Shown in pieces: positions 18,121 to 26,113 of a DNA stretch of 64,000 nucleotides. Origin of the DNA: Mucilaginibacter sp. 44-25 (GTDB lineage: Bacteria; Bacteroidota; Bacteroidia; Sphingobacteriales; Sphingobacteriaceae). How positions within the stretch are numbered: position 1 is the first letter of the stretch; every line of letters begins with the position of its first letter. The stretch is from contig MKTS01000003.1 in NCBI GenBank assembly GCA_001898335.1, positions 604,270 through 668,269 on the forward strand, read 5' to 3'. A model generated the notes under the pieces. It did not search any database, was not told the origin of the DNA, and worked only from the letters and a program-made list of their open reading frames with translations. Both the position numbers and the translations under genes were made by a program.

Positions 18121-18551
18121 ACGTAAGGATAATAAATAAGTCTGCTAACGCATTACCTGCTTATGAAACGCTGTATGCTGCCGGTATGGACCTTCGTGCC
18201 AGCCTGGAAAGCACGGTGATTTTGAAACCGCTGGAGCGTAAGCTGATACCTACCGGCCTGCATATTGAGTTGCCGGAAGGTTACGAAGCGCAGATAAGGC
18301 CGCGCAGCGGGCTGGCGTTTAAACATGGTATCGGTATTGTTAACTCGCCCGGGACTATTGATGCCGACTATCGTGGTGAGATCAAAGTTTTACTGGTTAA
18401 TCTTTCCGATAAGGCCTTTGAGATCAATACGGGAGACCGTATCGCGCAAATGGTAGTTGCCCGGTACGAGCGCGTTAACTGGGTAGAAACCGATGAACTG
18501 GGCGAAACTGCCAGGGGGCATGGGGGCTATGGACATACCGGAATAGGTTAA
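18117..18551 (+). CDS. dut: dUTP diphosphatase
   Basis: 144 residues, trimeric dUTPase type. Converts dUTP to dUMP and pyrophosphate, which keeps uracil out of DNA. All five motifs are visible: [39 protein letters not shown] and the glycine-rich C-terminal arm [11 protein letters not shown]. The start overlaps the flippase stop by four bases, and a TPR gene follows ten bases downstream, forming an operon. Confidence 0.96.
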   Translation: MNVRIINKSANALPAYETLYAAGMDLRASLESTVILKPLERKLIPTGLHIELPEGYEAQIRPRSGLAFKHGIGIVNSPGTIDADYRGEIKVLLVNLSDKAFEINTGDRIAQMVVARYERVNWVETDELGETARGHGGYGHTGIG

Positions 18552-18561
18552 TTTAAGCAGG

Positions 18562-20292
18562 ATGAAATTTACAGCGTCGCTTATACTGCTGGCTGGCCTA
18601 AACACCATGTGCCTGGGCCAGGCTAAACAGACACCGGGCAACAAAGCCGTTGTCGCACAACCATTATCAGCAGCGGATAGCGGCATGGTGAAGCAGCTCT
18701 TTTTTTCGGCCCTGCGCGAAAAAACGCTGGACAACAAGAAAGCCGCGGCAGAGCTGTTTAACCGGGTGTTGCAAATAGATGCTAACAATGACGCCAGCCT
18801 TTATGAACTGGCTAATATAGAGCAGGTTCAAAATAATTTGGTTGAAGCCCGGCTATATCTGGAACGGGCCGTTGCCCTTAACCGTGATAACGAATGGTAC
18901 TGGAACGCCCTGGCATCGCTATATGAAAAATCCAATGACCTGCCTAAGCTAAACGCCGTTTTTGACGAACTGATAAGGCTTAATCCCGATAAGTCTGACT
19001 ATTATTATGATAAAGCGAATGCCTTTTATCTGCAAAAACGTTACACCGAGGCCCTAAAGTTATATGATAAAGTAGAGGAGCTGGCCGGCCCGAGCGAAGA
19101 GCTGCTGTTGAGCAGGCAAAAGGTTTATCTGAGGCAAAATGATGTTAAAAAAGCCGCTTCGCTGCTTGACGCGCTTATAGAGCAGAACCCCACACAAACG
19201 CGATACTATTTAGCTAAGGCCGAAATATTTAGCACTAATAAACAATACGATAGTGCCATTGCCATTTTGCGTAAGGCAATAGCTATTGACCCTTCTAACG
19301 GGCTGCTGCATCTGGCCCTTGCCGATATTTTTCGCGAGCAAAATAAACCTGCGGCAAGTTACGACGAACTGGAAGCCGCCTTTGCAGATAGCAACCTTGA
19401 TATCGACCAAAAATTACGGATCCTCTTAGGCTACCTGCCCCGGCTAAAAGAGCCTGACGCACGTGCGAGTGCATTGCAGTTAAGCAAAGTGCTGGTGCAG
19501 GCCCATCCTGATAACAGCAAGGCCTACGCTCTTTATGGCGATCTGTTATTGCAGAGCAACCAGGTTAAAGAAGCAAAGGAAGCCTACAAAAAGTCTATCA
19601 GCCTGGATAAGCAGGCTTATGGTGTACAGGAGCAACTGGTACGTATTGAGTTTAGTGAAAACAATATGGATGCCGTAATTTACGATGGTGAAAAGGCTCT
19701 TGAGCTATTTCCTAACCAGGCATGGATGAATTATATGGTAGGAGTGGCCTGGCTGGAGAAAAAAAATTATGTAAAGTCCATTAGCTATCTTAAAAACACA
19801 GTGATGCTGGCCGCTGATGATAAAAACCTGCTTACCCAATCCTATTCGGGGCTGGGCGATGCCTACCATGCTACCGGCGACAGGAAAAGTTCTGACGAAG
19901 CTTACGAAAAAGCCTTAGAGGCCGACCCCGATAATGCCTACACGCTGAACAATTATGCGTACTATTTGTCGTTAAGGAACGAACAGTTGGAGAAGGCGGC
20001 GCAAATGTCTAAGCACAGCAACAACCTGGCGCCCGATAATGCGTCGTTTGAAGATACCTATGCCTGGATATTGTTCAAGCAGAAAAAATATGCTGAAGCT
20101 AAACTCTGGGCAGAGAAATCGCTCCAACATGATAAGAATGCCAGTGCTACCAAAACGGAGCACTATGGCGATATTTTATATTTTTTGGGCGATGTAGCCG
20201 GCGCAGTGAAAAACTGGCAGAAAGCTAAAGCGCTCGGGGCCTCGTCGCCGGTGTTAGAACGTAAGATAAATGAGAAGAAATATTCTGAATAA
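18562..20292 (+). CDS. TPR-repeat protein, exported
   Basis: 576 residues. An N-terminal signal peptide (MKFTASLILLAGLNTMCLGQ) is followed by about ten tetratricopeptide repeats; examples are AAELFNRVLQIDANNDASL, ALKLYDKVEEL and SGLGDAYHATGDRKSSDEAY. Probably a periplasmic or outer-membrane scaffold. It lies between dut and a DUF4292 lipoprotein and overlaps the latter by 23 bases, so they are tightly coupled. An AGG just before the ATG at 18562 could act as a weak ribosome-binding site. The partner is unknown; co-function with the lipoprotein and the EnvC-like protein in envelope assembly is an inference. Confidence 0.85.
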   Translation: MKFTASLILLAGLNTMCLGQAKQTPGNKAVVAQPLSAADSGMVKQLFFSALREKTLDNKKAAAELFNRVLQIDANNDASLYELANIEQVQNNLVEARLYLERAVALNRDNEWYWNALASLYEKSNDLPKLNAVFDELIRLNPDKSDYYYDKANAFYLQKRYTEALKLYDKVEELAGPSEELLLSRQKVYLRQNDVKKAASLLDALIEQNPTQTRYYLAKAEIFSTNKQYDSAIAILRKAIAIDPSNGLLHLALADIFREQNKPAASYDELEAAFADSNLDIDQKLRILLGYLPRLKEPDARASALQLSKVLVQAHPDNSKAYALYGDLLLQSNQVKEAKEAYKKSISLDKQAYGVQEQLVRIEFSENNMDAVIYDGEKALELFPNQAWMNYMVGVAWLEKKNYVKSISYLKNTVMLAADDKNLLTQSYSGLGDAYHATGDRKSSDEAYEKALEADPDNAYTLNNYAYYLSLRNEQLEKAAQMSKHSNNLAPDNASFEDTYAWILFKQKKYAEAKLWAEKSLQHDKNASATKTEHYGDILYFLGDVAGAVKNWQKAKALGASSPVLERKINEKKYSE

Positions 20293-21067
20293 AATAGCTA
20301 TTGTTTGCTGCCTTGTAGGCTTTGCGGCTTGCAAGTCGAAAAAGCTTACAGTTATTAAGCGCCCCACTACTGCGGATTCTGCAGCTGCGGCTCGATTAAA
20401 TTCTACCCGCGAAAAACTTTCGGCTATACAGGCCAACCAGGTGATGTTTAACACATTTACCGGAAAAGCAAAAACTAAGTTGGATATCAATGGTAAAAGC
20501 AATGATGTAACACTAAATATCCGCATTAACCGCGACCAGAAAATATGGATATCCATTACCGCTATAGCAGGTATAGAGGTGGCGCGCGCGCAGATAACGC
20601 CGGATAGTGTGCAGGTAATTAACCGCCTGCAAAGCGTTTATCTGAAAAAGCCATTCAGCTACATTAATAATTTTGCCGGTAAACAGGTTAATTTTAAAAC
20701 TGTACAGGCACTGTTGGTGGGCAATGCTATTCCCGAGCTGCTTAATGAGCATGCTACCATTACCAACGAAGGCAGCAATACCCTACTAAGTGGTAATATG
20801 CAGGACGTAATGTACAAGCTGCTTATAGGTGCCGATCTTAAAGTTACGCAAACCAACCTGTCAAACCAGTTGGCCCGGCAAACATTGCAGGTAGCCAATA
20901 ATGTATTTATTAAAGAAGGCAACCGTGTTATCCCGTCGCAAATAGATATCAGCTCAACCGCTGGTGATAAGCGTATACAAGCCAACCTGCGTTACAACAC
21001 GGTTGAATTTGATAAGCCGCTCGAATATCCTTTTAGTATCCCAAAAAGTTACGAACCTGCTAATTAA
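20270..21067 (+). CDS. DUF4292 lipoprotein
   Basis: 265 residues. The signal MRRNILNKIAIVCCLVGFAAC ends in a lipobox with Cys21, so it is lipidated. The rest fits DUF4292, a Bacteroidota family whose beta-rich fold resembles LolA/LolB lipoprotein carriers (NTFTGKAKTKLDINGKSNDV near the start). Overlaps the end of the TPR gene by 23 bases in another frame and precedes the EnvC-like gene. A role in envelope or lipoprotein handling is suggested by fold and neighbours only. Confidence 0.82.
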   Translation: MRRNILNKIAIVCCLVGFAACKSKKLTVIKRPTTADSAAAARLNSTREKLSAIQANQVMFNTFTGKAKTKLDINGKSNDVTLNIRINRDQKIWISITAIAGIEVARAQITPDSVQVINRLQSVYLKKPFSYINNFAGKQVNFKTVQALLVGNAIPELLNEHATITNEGSNTLLSGNMQDVMYKLLIGADLKVTQTNLSNQLARQTLQVANNVFIKEGNRVIPSQIDISSTAGDKRIQANLRYNTVEFDKPLEYPFSIPKSYEPAN

Positions 21068-21083
21068 ATTATATTTTTGGTGG

Positions 21084-22376
21084 ATGAAACTTTTTAAAGC
21101 CGCAATTTTTCTTGCTTGCATGTTGGTTGCTGCCGGGGCGTTCGCACAGAGCAGTGCCGAACTTAAACGCCGGCGCGAAAAACTATCTGATGAGCTGGAG
21201 CAACTTAACCAGGAGTACCAGGAAACCGCCAGCAATAAAAAAGTATCATTAAAGCAGCTGAATATCCTGAAAGCACAGATCAATCTTCGGGAAGAAAAGA
21301 TAGCCAATATCAACTCCGAGGTAAGAAATTTAGACAATCAAATCTCTGAAAGCAATAATACCGTACGTAACCTGCAAAGCCAGTTAGACCAGTTAAAGAA
21401 AGAGTATGCGGGTATGGTGCTGTTTGCTTATCGTAACCAAAGCGCCTACAATAAGCTCATGTTTATTTTCGCCGCTAAGGATTTTAACCAGGCTTACCGG
21501 CGCTTAAAGTACCTGCAGCAATTTGGCACTTACCGAGAGCGACAGGCGGGTTACATACAGGGAACGCAGCGGGACCTGCATGTAAAGATCAACGAACTGG
21601 ACAAGGACAAACGCGAAAAGAGCAATTTACTTGCCAACCAGGAGAAAGAAAAGATAGAGCTGGGCAAAGCGAAAAATAACCAGGTAAAGGTAATTACCGA
21701 CCTTTCAAAGCAACAGGGGGCTATTAAGCAACAACAGCGGGATATCCGTAAGAGAATAGCGCAAACTAACCGGGCCATTACAGCGGCAATTAGCCGTGAA
21801 ATTGAAATAGCCAGGCGCGAGGCGGAAGAAAAGGCACGGGCTGAAGCGCGCGCCGCGGCCGCAAGGGCAAAGGCGGAGAACAGGGAAGTGGCGGTAACAA
21901 AGCCAACCATTACCAAGTCATCAACCAATAGCCAGGTGCTTAATGCCACGCCGGAGGCGGCAAGGCTGTCGAACGATTTCCTGGGCAACAGGGGTCGTTT
22001 GCCTTGGCCGGTAGCCAACGGGCAGTTATTACATGGGTTTGGCACCTATACCGATGCAGACGGCATCAGGAATGAAAGCAGCGGATATGAGATACGTACA
22101 GCCGCCAACGCCACCATAAGGGCAGTATTTGATGGCGAAGTTCGGCGGGTGATCGACGTAGCGGGTTCTTACACCGTGATATTGAAACACGGGGAGTATT
22201 TTACATCATACTCTAACCTTAAATCGGTATCGGTAGGCGTGGGGCAGCATATCTCAACTAAACAGGCTATAGGCACGGTAGCGGTTGACCCGTCAACAGG
22301 CGATCCTACGGTTTCCTTTACTTTAAATAAAGGTAAGGAGTTCCTGAACCCAAAATCTTGGCTGGCTGATAATTAG
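21084..22376 (+). CDS. EnvC-like murein hydrolase activator, degenerate M23 domain
   Basis: 430 residues. Signal peptide MKLFKAAIFLACMLVAAGAFA, then a long coiled coil (about 25-280, with AREAEEKARAEARAAAARAK), then a LytM/M23 domain (about 310-430). In active M23 peptidases the zinc ligands are HxxxD and HxH. Here the corresponding places read GYEIRTAANATI, TSYSNL and SFTLNKG, so the zinc site is lost. Only KHGEYFTSY keeps the general look. This matches EnvC, which activates amidases rather than cutting peptidoglycan itself. Start set at the ATG 21084; an in-frame upstream extension to 20964 would run through the DUF4292 gene and lacks a signal. Confidence 0.85.
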   Translation: MKLFKAAIFLACMLVAAGAFAQSSAELKRRREKLSDELEQLNQEYQETASNKKVSLKQLNILKAQINLREEKIANINSEVRNLDNQISESNNTVRNLQSQLDQLKKEYAGMVLFAYRNQSAYNKLMFIFAAKDFNQAYRRLKYLQQFGTYRERQAGYIQGTQRDLHVKINELDKDKREKSNLLANQEKEKIELGKAKNNQVKVITDLSKQQGAIKQQQRDIRKRIAQTNRAITAAISREIEIARREAEEKARAEARAAAARAKAENREVAVTKPTITKSSTNSQVLNATPEAARLSNDFLGNRGRLPWPVANGQLLHGFGTYTDADGIRNESSGYEIRTAANATIRAVFDGEVRRVIDVAGSYTVILKHGEYFTSYSNLKSVSVGVGQHISTKQAIGTVAVDPSTGDPTVSFTLNKGKEFLNPKSWLADN

Positions 22377-22413
22377 TTTTTGTTTAATGCGTTAAGCTGT
22401 ATAGTACTAATTG

Positions 22414-22421
22414 TATATTTG
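22414..22421 (+). promoter_or_regulatory. -7 promoter box of the tatA pair
   Basis: TATATTTG, an exact TAnnTTTG, 19 bases before the tatA start codon. No clear -33 element. Confidence 0.45.
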
Positions 22422-22440
22422 TAAACTTAAATGATATAAA

Positions 22441-22929
22441 ATGTTAAGTTCGGTTTTGTTATTCTTAAATATCGGTACTCCAGAAATGATACTGATATTA
22501 TTTGTAGCCCTTATGCTTTTCGGTGGTAACAAGCTGCCCGAACTTGCACGCGGTTTAGGAAAGGGTATCCGCGAGTTTAAAGACGCTTCTGAAGATGTTA
22601 AACGTGAGATCAATAACCAGATCAACAATTACGAGGACAGGAAGACTCCGGAGAAAGCCGTAGAAACCCCGATAGAAACTAAGACAGAAACGCCAACTTA
22701 TGAGCCTGTTGCCGGTACGGTATCAGCATATACGGGCCATTCGGCTACCGATGCCATTGAAGAGCATCCGGCGGCTGAGGCTTCGACACCTGCTGCCGAC
22801 GCTACATTTGAGAACGAAACCACCGTTAAACCGGCTGGTGAAGAAACCCATGTTGCAGAGCATCATACCACAGGCACGGAGCATGCAAACGCGGCACACA
22901 TTACAACTGAAAATAAGCATGCCGAATAA
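22441..22929 (+). CDS. tatA: TatA/TatB-type twin-arginine translocase subunit with long tail
   Basis: 162 residues. A short N-terminal membrane helix (MILILFVALMLFGG) is followed by the Tat hinge and amphipathic helix (NKLPELARGLGKGIREFK), then a 95-residue acidic, Thr/Ala/Pro-rich tail. Forms part of the pore that moves folded proteins across the inner membrane. The tail is far longer than in standard TatA (about 60-90 residues) and could point to a TatB-like role, but the first hinge residues look TatA-like. A second, short TatA follows 42 bases downstream. No TatC gene is in the window. Confidence 0.85.
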   Translation: MLSSVLLFLNIGTPEMILILFVALMLFGGNKLPELARGLGKGIREFKDASEDVKREINNQINNYEDRKTPEKAVETPIETKTETPTYEPVAGTVSAYTGHSATDAIEEHPAAEASTPAADATFENETTVKPAGEETHVAEHHTTGTEHANAAHITTENKHAE

Positions 22930-22971
22930 ACCGGCATGAGGTAAAATATTCATACATAAAAACTTAAAATC

Positions 22972-23160
22972 ATGGGATTAGGCGCACCAGAAATTATTCT
23001 GATCATCATTGCAATATTGCTTTTGTTTGGCGGTAAAAAAGTACCCGAATTAATGCGTGGACTTGGTAAAGGCGTTAAAGAATTTAAAGACGCTCAAAAC
23101 GGCGAAAGTTCAAGCTCATCGGCAAACACCAGCAGCACCGAAGATAAACCCAAGGTTTAA
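22972..23160 (+). CDS. tatA: TatA-type twin-arginine translocase subunit, short form
   Basis: 62 residues. Membrane helix ([21 protein letters not shown]) and amphipathic helix ([15 protein letters not shown]), then a short Ser-rich tail. A paralogue of the gene just upstream; the two share GLGKGxxEFKDA. Ends before a strong hairpin terminator. Confidence 0.9.
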   Translation: MGLGAPEIILIIIAILLLFGGKKVPELMRGLGKGVKEFKDAQNGESSSSSANTSSTEDKPKV

Positions 23161-23200
23161 TTTCCCTGCAACATTATTGGCGCGGTAAAAAGCCGCATTT

Positions 23201-23248
23201 AAAACTTATCTGTTGAAATAGTTTAAGCTTCAACAGATAAGTTTTTTT
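23201..23248 (+). terminator. intrinsic terminator after tatA, abutting gatA
   Basis: A perfect 17-bp stem (23201-23217 with 23229-23245), 11-base loop, ending in seven T. It lies only 12 bases before the gatA ATG, so gatA needs a promoter inside or overlapping the hairpin, or depends on readthrough. Confidence 0.85.
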
Positions 23249-23260
23249 ATTTTAGGCCCC

Positions 23261-24688
23261 ATGACTAATAACTATCACTCGTATGGTGAGCTGAAAAGCG
23301 GGTTGAAAAATGGTGATACTACTGTAGAGAAATTGGTGAACGGTTACCTGCAGCAGATACAGGCCAATGTACAACTTAACGCTTTTAACGAGGTATTTGC
23401 AGCTGAAGCGCTTGAGCAGGCGCGGGCACTTGATAAGCGTATGCAAAGTGGCGGGCCGGTAGGTAAACTGGCCGGTATGGTAATTGGTATTAAAGACAAT
23501 ATTTCTTACAAAGGCCACAAGGTAACGGCGTCATCAAAAATGCTGGAGAACTTTACCGCTATATACTCCGCAACTATTGTGGAGCGACTGTTGGCCGAGG
23601 ATGCTATCATCATAGGGCGTTGCAACTGCGACGAATTTGCTATGGGCGCTGCTAATGAGAATTCGTTTTTTGGCCCTGTAAAGAATTATGCGGATCAAAC
23701 ACGTGTATCCGGCGGCTCATCGGGCGGTTCAGCGTTAGCTGTACAAGCCGGCATGTGTCATGCCGCTATCGGCACCGATACCGGTGGGTCTGTTAGGCAG
23801 CCAGCCGCTTTTTGCGGTGTAGTGGGTTTAAAACCTACTTACGGGCGTATATCGCGTTATGGTATTATTAGTTATGCCTCTTCATTTGACCAGGTTGGTC
23901 CCATCACCCGCTCCGTGCAGGATGCCGCCTTACTATTGGAAGTAATGGCCGGGCCTGATGAATACGACAGCACCCTCGCCCACAAACCAGTGCCACAAAT
24001 TGCCAATCTGAAAAAAGAGAGTGGCAAAAAGCGCATCGCTTACATGCAGGAAGCCTTATCCAGCCCGGGTGTTGACGCTGATGTGAAAGCCACGCTAACG
24101 GCTTACATTGATAAATTGCGCGCGGATGGCCATACCGTAAAGCCCATATCATTTGAATTATTGGATTACCTGGTGCCTACCTATTACATACTGGCTATGG
24201 CCGAGGCTTCATCCAACCTTGCACGGTATGATGGTGTGCATTATGGCTATCGAAGCCCTAATGCCGTTGATCTTACCTCAACCTATAAAAAATCCCGTTC
24301 AGAAGGTTTTGGTAAAGAGGTAAAGCGGCGAATTATGCTCGGCACCTTTGTACTAAGCGCCGGTTATTACGATGCCTATTATGCCAAAGCGCAACGTGTA
24401 CGCCGCCTCATCCAAAATAAAACCAACGAGATATTGCAGGAATACGATTTCATATTAGCTCCAACCGCTCCCGAACCGGCTTTTGCTTTAGGGTTAAAGG
24501 AGAAAGATCCGGTAGTTACTTACCTTTATGATATTTTTACCGTACAGGCCTCGCTTGCAGGCGTGCCGGCAATATCCTTACCTGCAGGCAATAATAGTAA
24601 AGGTTTACCGTTAGGCTTACAATTGATAGCTAAAAGTTTTAACGAACAGGAATTGTTAAATTTCTCCGAATATTTCCTTCAGCTATAA
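23261..24688 (+). CDS. gatA: Asp/Glu-tRNA amidotransferase subunit A
   Basis: 475 residues of amidase-signature enzyme. GatA releases ammonia from glutamine and feeds it to GatB, which amidates Glu-tRNA(Gln) or Asp-tRNA(Asn). The Ser-cisSer-Lys triad is visible: Lys in GIKDNI, cis-Ser in SGGSSGGSA and Ser in DTGGSVRQPA. KPTYGRISRYGI and SSFDQVGP are GatA-type sequences, favouring GatA over a general amidase. gatB and gatC are not in the window, which is usual for Bacteroidota. The ATG at 23261 starts directly behind a terminator hairpin. Confidence 0.92.
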   Translation: MTNNYHSYGELKSGLKNGDTTVEKLVNGYLQQIQANVQLNAFNEVFAAEALEQARALDKRMQSGGPVGKLAGMVIGIKDNISYKGHKVTASSKMLENFTAIYSATIVERLLAEDAIIIGRCNCDEFAMGAANENSFFGPVKNYADQTRVSGGSSGGSALAVQAGMCHAAIGTDTGGSVRQPAAFCGVVGLKPTYGRISRYGIISYASSFDQVGPITRSVQDAALLLEVMAGPDEYDSTLAHKPVPQIANLKKESGKKRIAYMQEALSSPGVDADVKATLTAYIDKLRADGHTVKPISFELLDYLVPTYYILAMAEASSNLARYDGVHYGYRSPNAVDLTSTYKKSRSEGFGKEVKRRIMLGTFVLSAGYYDAYYAKAQRVRRLIQNKTNEILQEYDFILAPTAPEPAFALGLKEKDPVVTYLYDIFTVQASLAGVPAISLPAGNNSKGLPLGLQLIAKSFNEQELLNFSEYFLQL

Positions 24689-24745
24689 AAAGTTAATATA
24701 TTAGTAAATAACTCTCATGGTTCTGCATGCGGGTTACCCTAAAGT

Positions 24746-26005
24746 ATGAAGAGACTATTTACTTTGCTCTCCTGCGCGTTTATTTTGCAGGTGGTTAAAG
24801 CTGATGCAAAAAAAACTTTTACAGCCCTTGCTTTACAATCTACACAGCAAGACACCAACATACTGGCTCCAGAGCCACAGGCGCCGGTATCTGTTTACAA
24901 CAACGTTATTTTTAAACGCCGTTTAGATTCTATCCAGCGAGAGGTACCGCTCGACTACAATGGCTATGTACAGGCTTATATTGATCTTTACAGTCGCCGT
25001 AAGGATGAGATGGGCCGTATGATCGGCTTGTCCAGGTATTATTTCCCTATTTATGAGAAAGCCTTCGCGCAGGCCGGTATTCCTGATGAGATCAAATATC
25101 TTTCTATCGTAGAGTCGGCACTTAATCCCAATGCCATATCCAGGGTAGGCGCTGCGGGGCCATGGCAGTTCATGTCGGAAACAGCCAAGATATACGGCCT
25201 GGCGATGACAGATTATGTAGATGAACGCCGCGATCCCGTGCAGGCCAGTAATGCCGCCGCTGCTTACCTCAAGGATGCCTACCTGCAATTTGGCGACTGG
25301 TTATTGGCCATAGCGTCATACAATTGTGGAAAGAGCAATGTTGAGCACGCCCTTGAGCGATCGGGCACGCATGATTATTGGTCCATAAGGGATATGCTCC
25401 CGCCCGAAACACGAGGTTATGTACCGGCATTCATCGCCGTAAATTACATGATGCGGTACCACCGTTACCATGCCATTACACCACAAACAGCAAGTTTAGC
25501 CATTGTTACCGATACGGTAATGGTAAATAAATTTATACCACTCAGTCGTGTAGCGCAAGCTTTGGGTATGCCTCTTAAGGATATCTCTTCTCTTAACCCC
25601 GCTTATCGCCAGCAAATTATTAATGGTACGGCAGCCGCGCCACGCTGTTTGGTAGTGCCCAAGCTGGATAAGCAACAAAGTGAAATACTGCGTACAGCTG
25701 TTAATGATGTTACAACCCCGGTACGCCCCATAAGGCCTGTACAATACGTAGCTATTGCGCCTCCTCCTCCGCAGGTAACCCCGTACAGGCGATTAGCTGT
25801 GGAGGCCGGTCCACAACCAGTTAGCGGTAATGCAACCCCGGTTACGCCAACTACCCATATTACTAAGCGCGGTGAAACGCTAACTACTATAGCCACACAA
25901 TATGGGGTTAAGGTAGAGCAACTGATGCAATGGAACAGGCAGTTGGGCACTAATGTTAATTTGCCTTTACTGCCCGGGCTTTCTGTAAATATTGGCCACA
26001 GCTAA
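24746..26005 (+). CDS. mltD: membrane-bound lytic murein transglycosylase D-like, LysM
   Basis: 419 residues. Exported (MKRLFTLLSCAFILQVVKADA). The SLT domain (about 100-230) has catalytic Glu123 in ESALNPNAIS, then GAAGPWQFM and IASYNCG, all standard for goose-type lytic transglycosylases that cleave glycan strands of peptidoglycan. A C-terminal LysM motif (about 372-416, KRGETLTTIATQYGVKVEQL) binds the wall. A proline-rich linker joins them. Follows gatA by 57 bases. Confidence 0.9.
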   Translation: MKRLFTLLSCAFILQVVKADAKKTFTALALQSTQQDTNILAPEPQAPVSVYNNVIFKRRLDSIQREVPLDYNGYVQAYIDLYSRRKDEMGRMIGLSRYYFPIYEKAFAQAGIPDEIKYLSIVESALNPNAISRVGAAGPWQFMSETAKIYGLAMTDYVDERRDPVQASNAAAAYLKDAYLQFGDWLLAIASYNCGKSNVEHALERSGTHDYWSIRDMLPPETRGYVPAFIAVNYMMRYHRYHAITPQTASLAIVTDTVMVNKFIPLSRVAQALGMPLKDISSLNPAYRQQIINGTAAAPRCLVVPKLDKQQSEILRTAVNDVTTPVRPIRPVQYVAIAPPPPQVTPYRRLAVEAGPQPVSGNATPVTPTTHITKRGETLTTIATQYGVKVEQLMQWNRQLGTNVNLPLLPGLSVNIGHS

Positions 26006-26080
26006 AGTGAGCCATCCGTGCTATTTTGTGTAAACAGCTTTGTAATGTGCTTTTTATTGGGGCTTCAGGAAAAGTAATCG

Positions 26081-26088
26081 TAATTTTG
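26081..26088 (+). promoter_or_regulatory. promoter of the maeB-ruvA-sprA operon
   Basis: TAATTTTG, an exact TAnnTTTG, with ATTG (26056-26059) 21 bases upstream as a partial -33 TTTG. Start of maeB is 25 bases downstream. Confidence 0.55.
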
Positions 26089-26113
26089 GGCGCTTTAATT
26101 AAAGGGAAATTCA

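Noticed and set aside
20270..20292. Frameshift between the TPR protein and the DUF4292 protein
   Set aside because: The second gene has its own ATG and lipoprotein signal, so this is a normal 23-base gene overlap.
20964..21083. In-frame upstream extension of the EnvC-like protein
   Set aside because: It runs through the coding end of the DUF4292 gene and would bury the clear signal peptide that starts at 21084.
23201..23248. Hairpin before gatA as a riboswitch
   Set aside because: A single perfect stem plus T-run is a plain terminator; no conserved aptamer features are seen.
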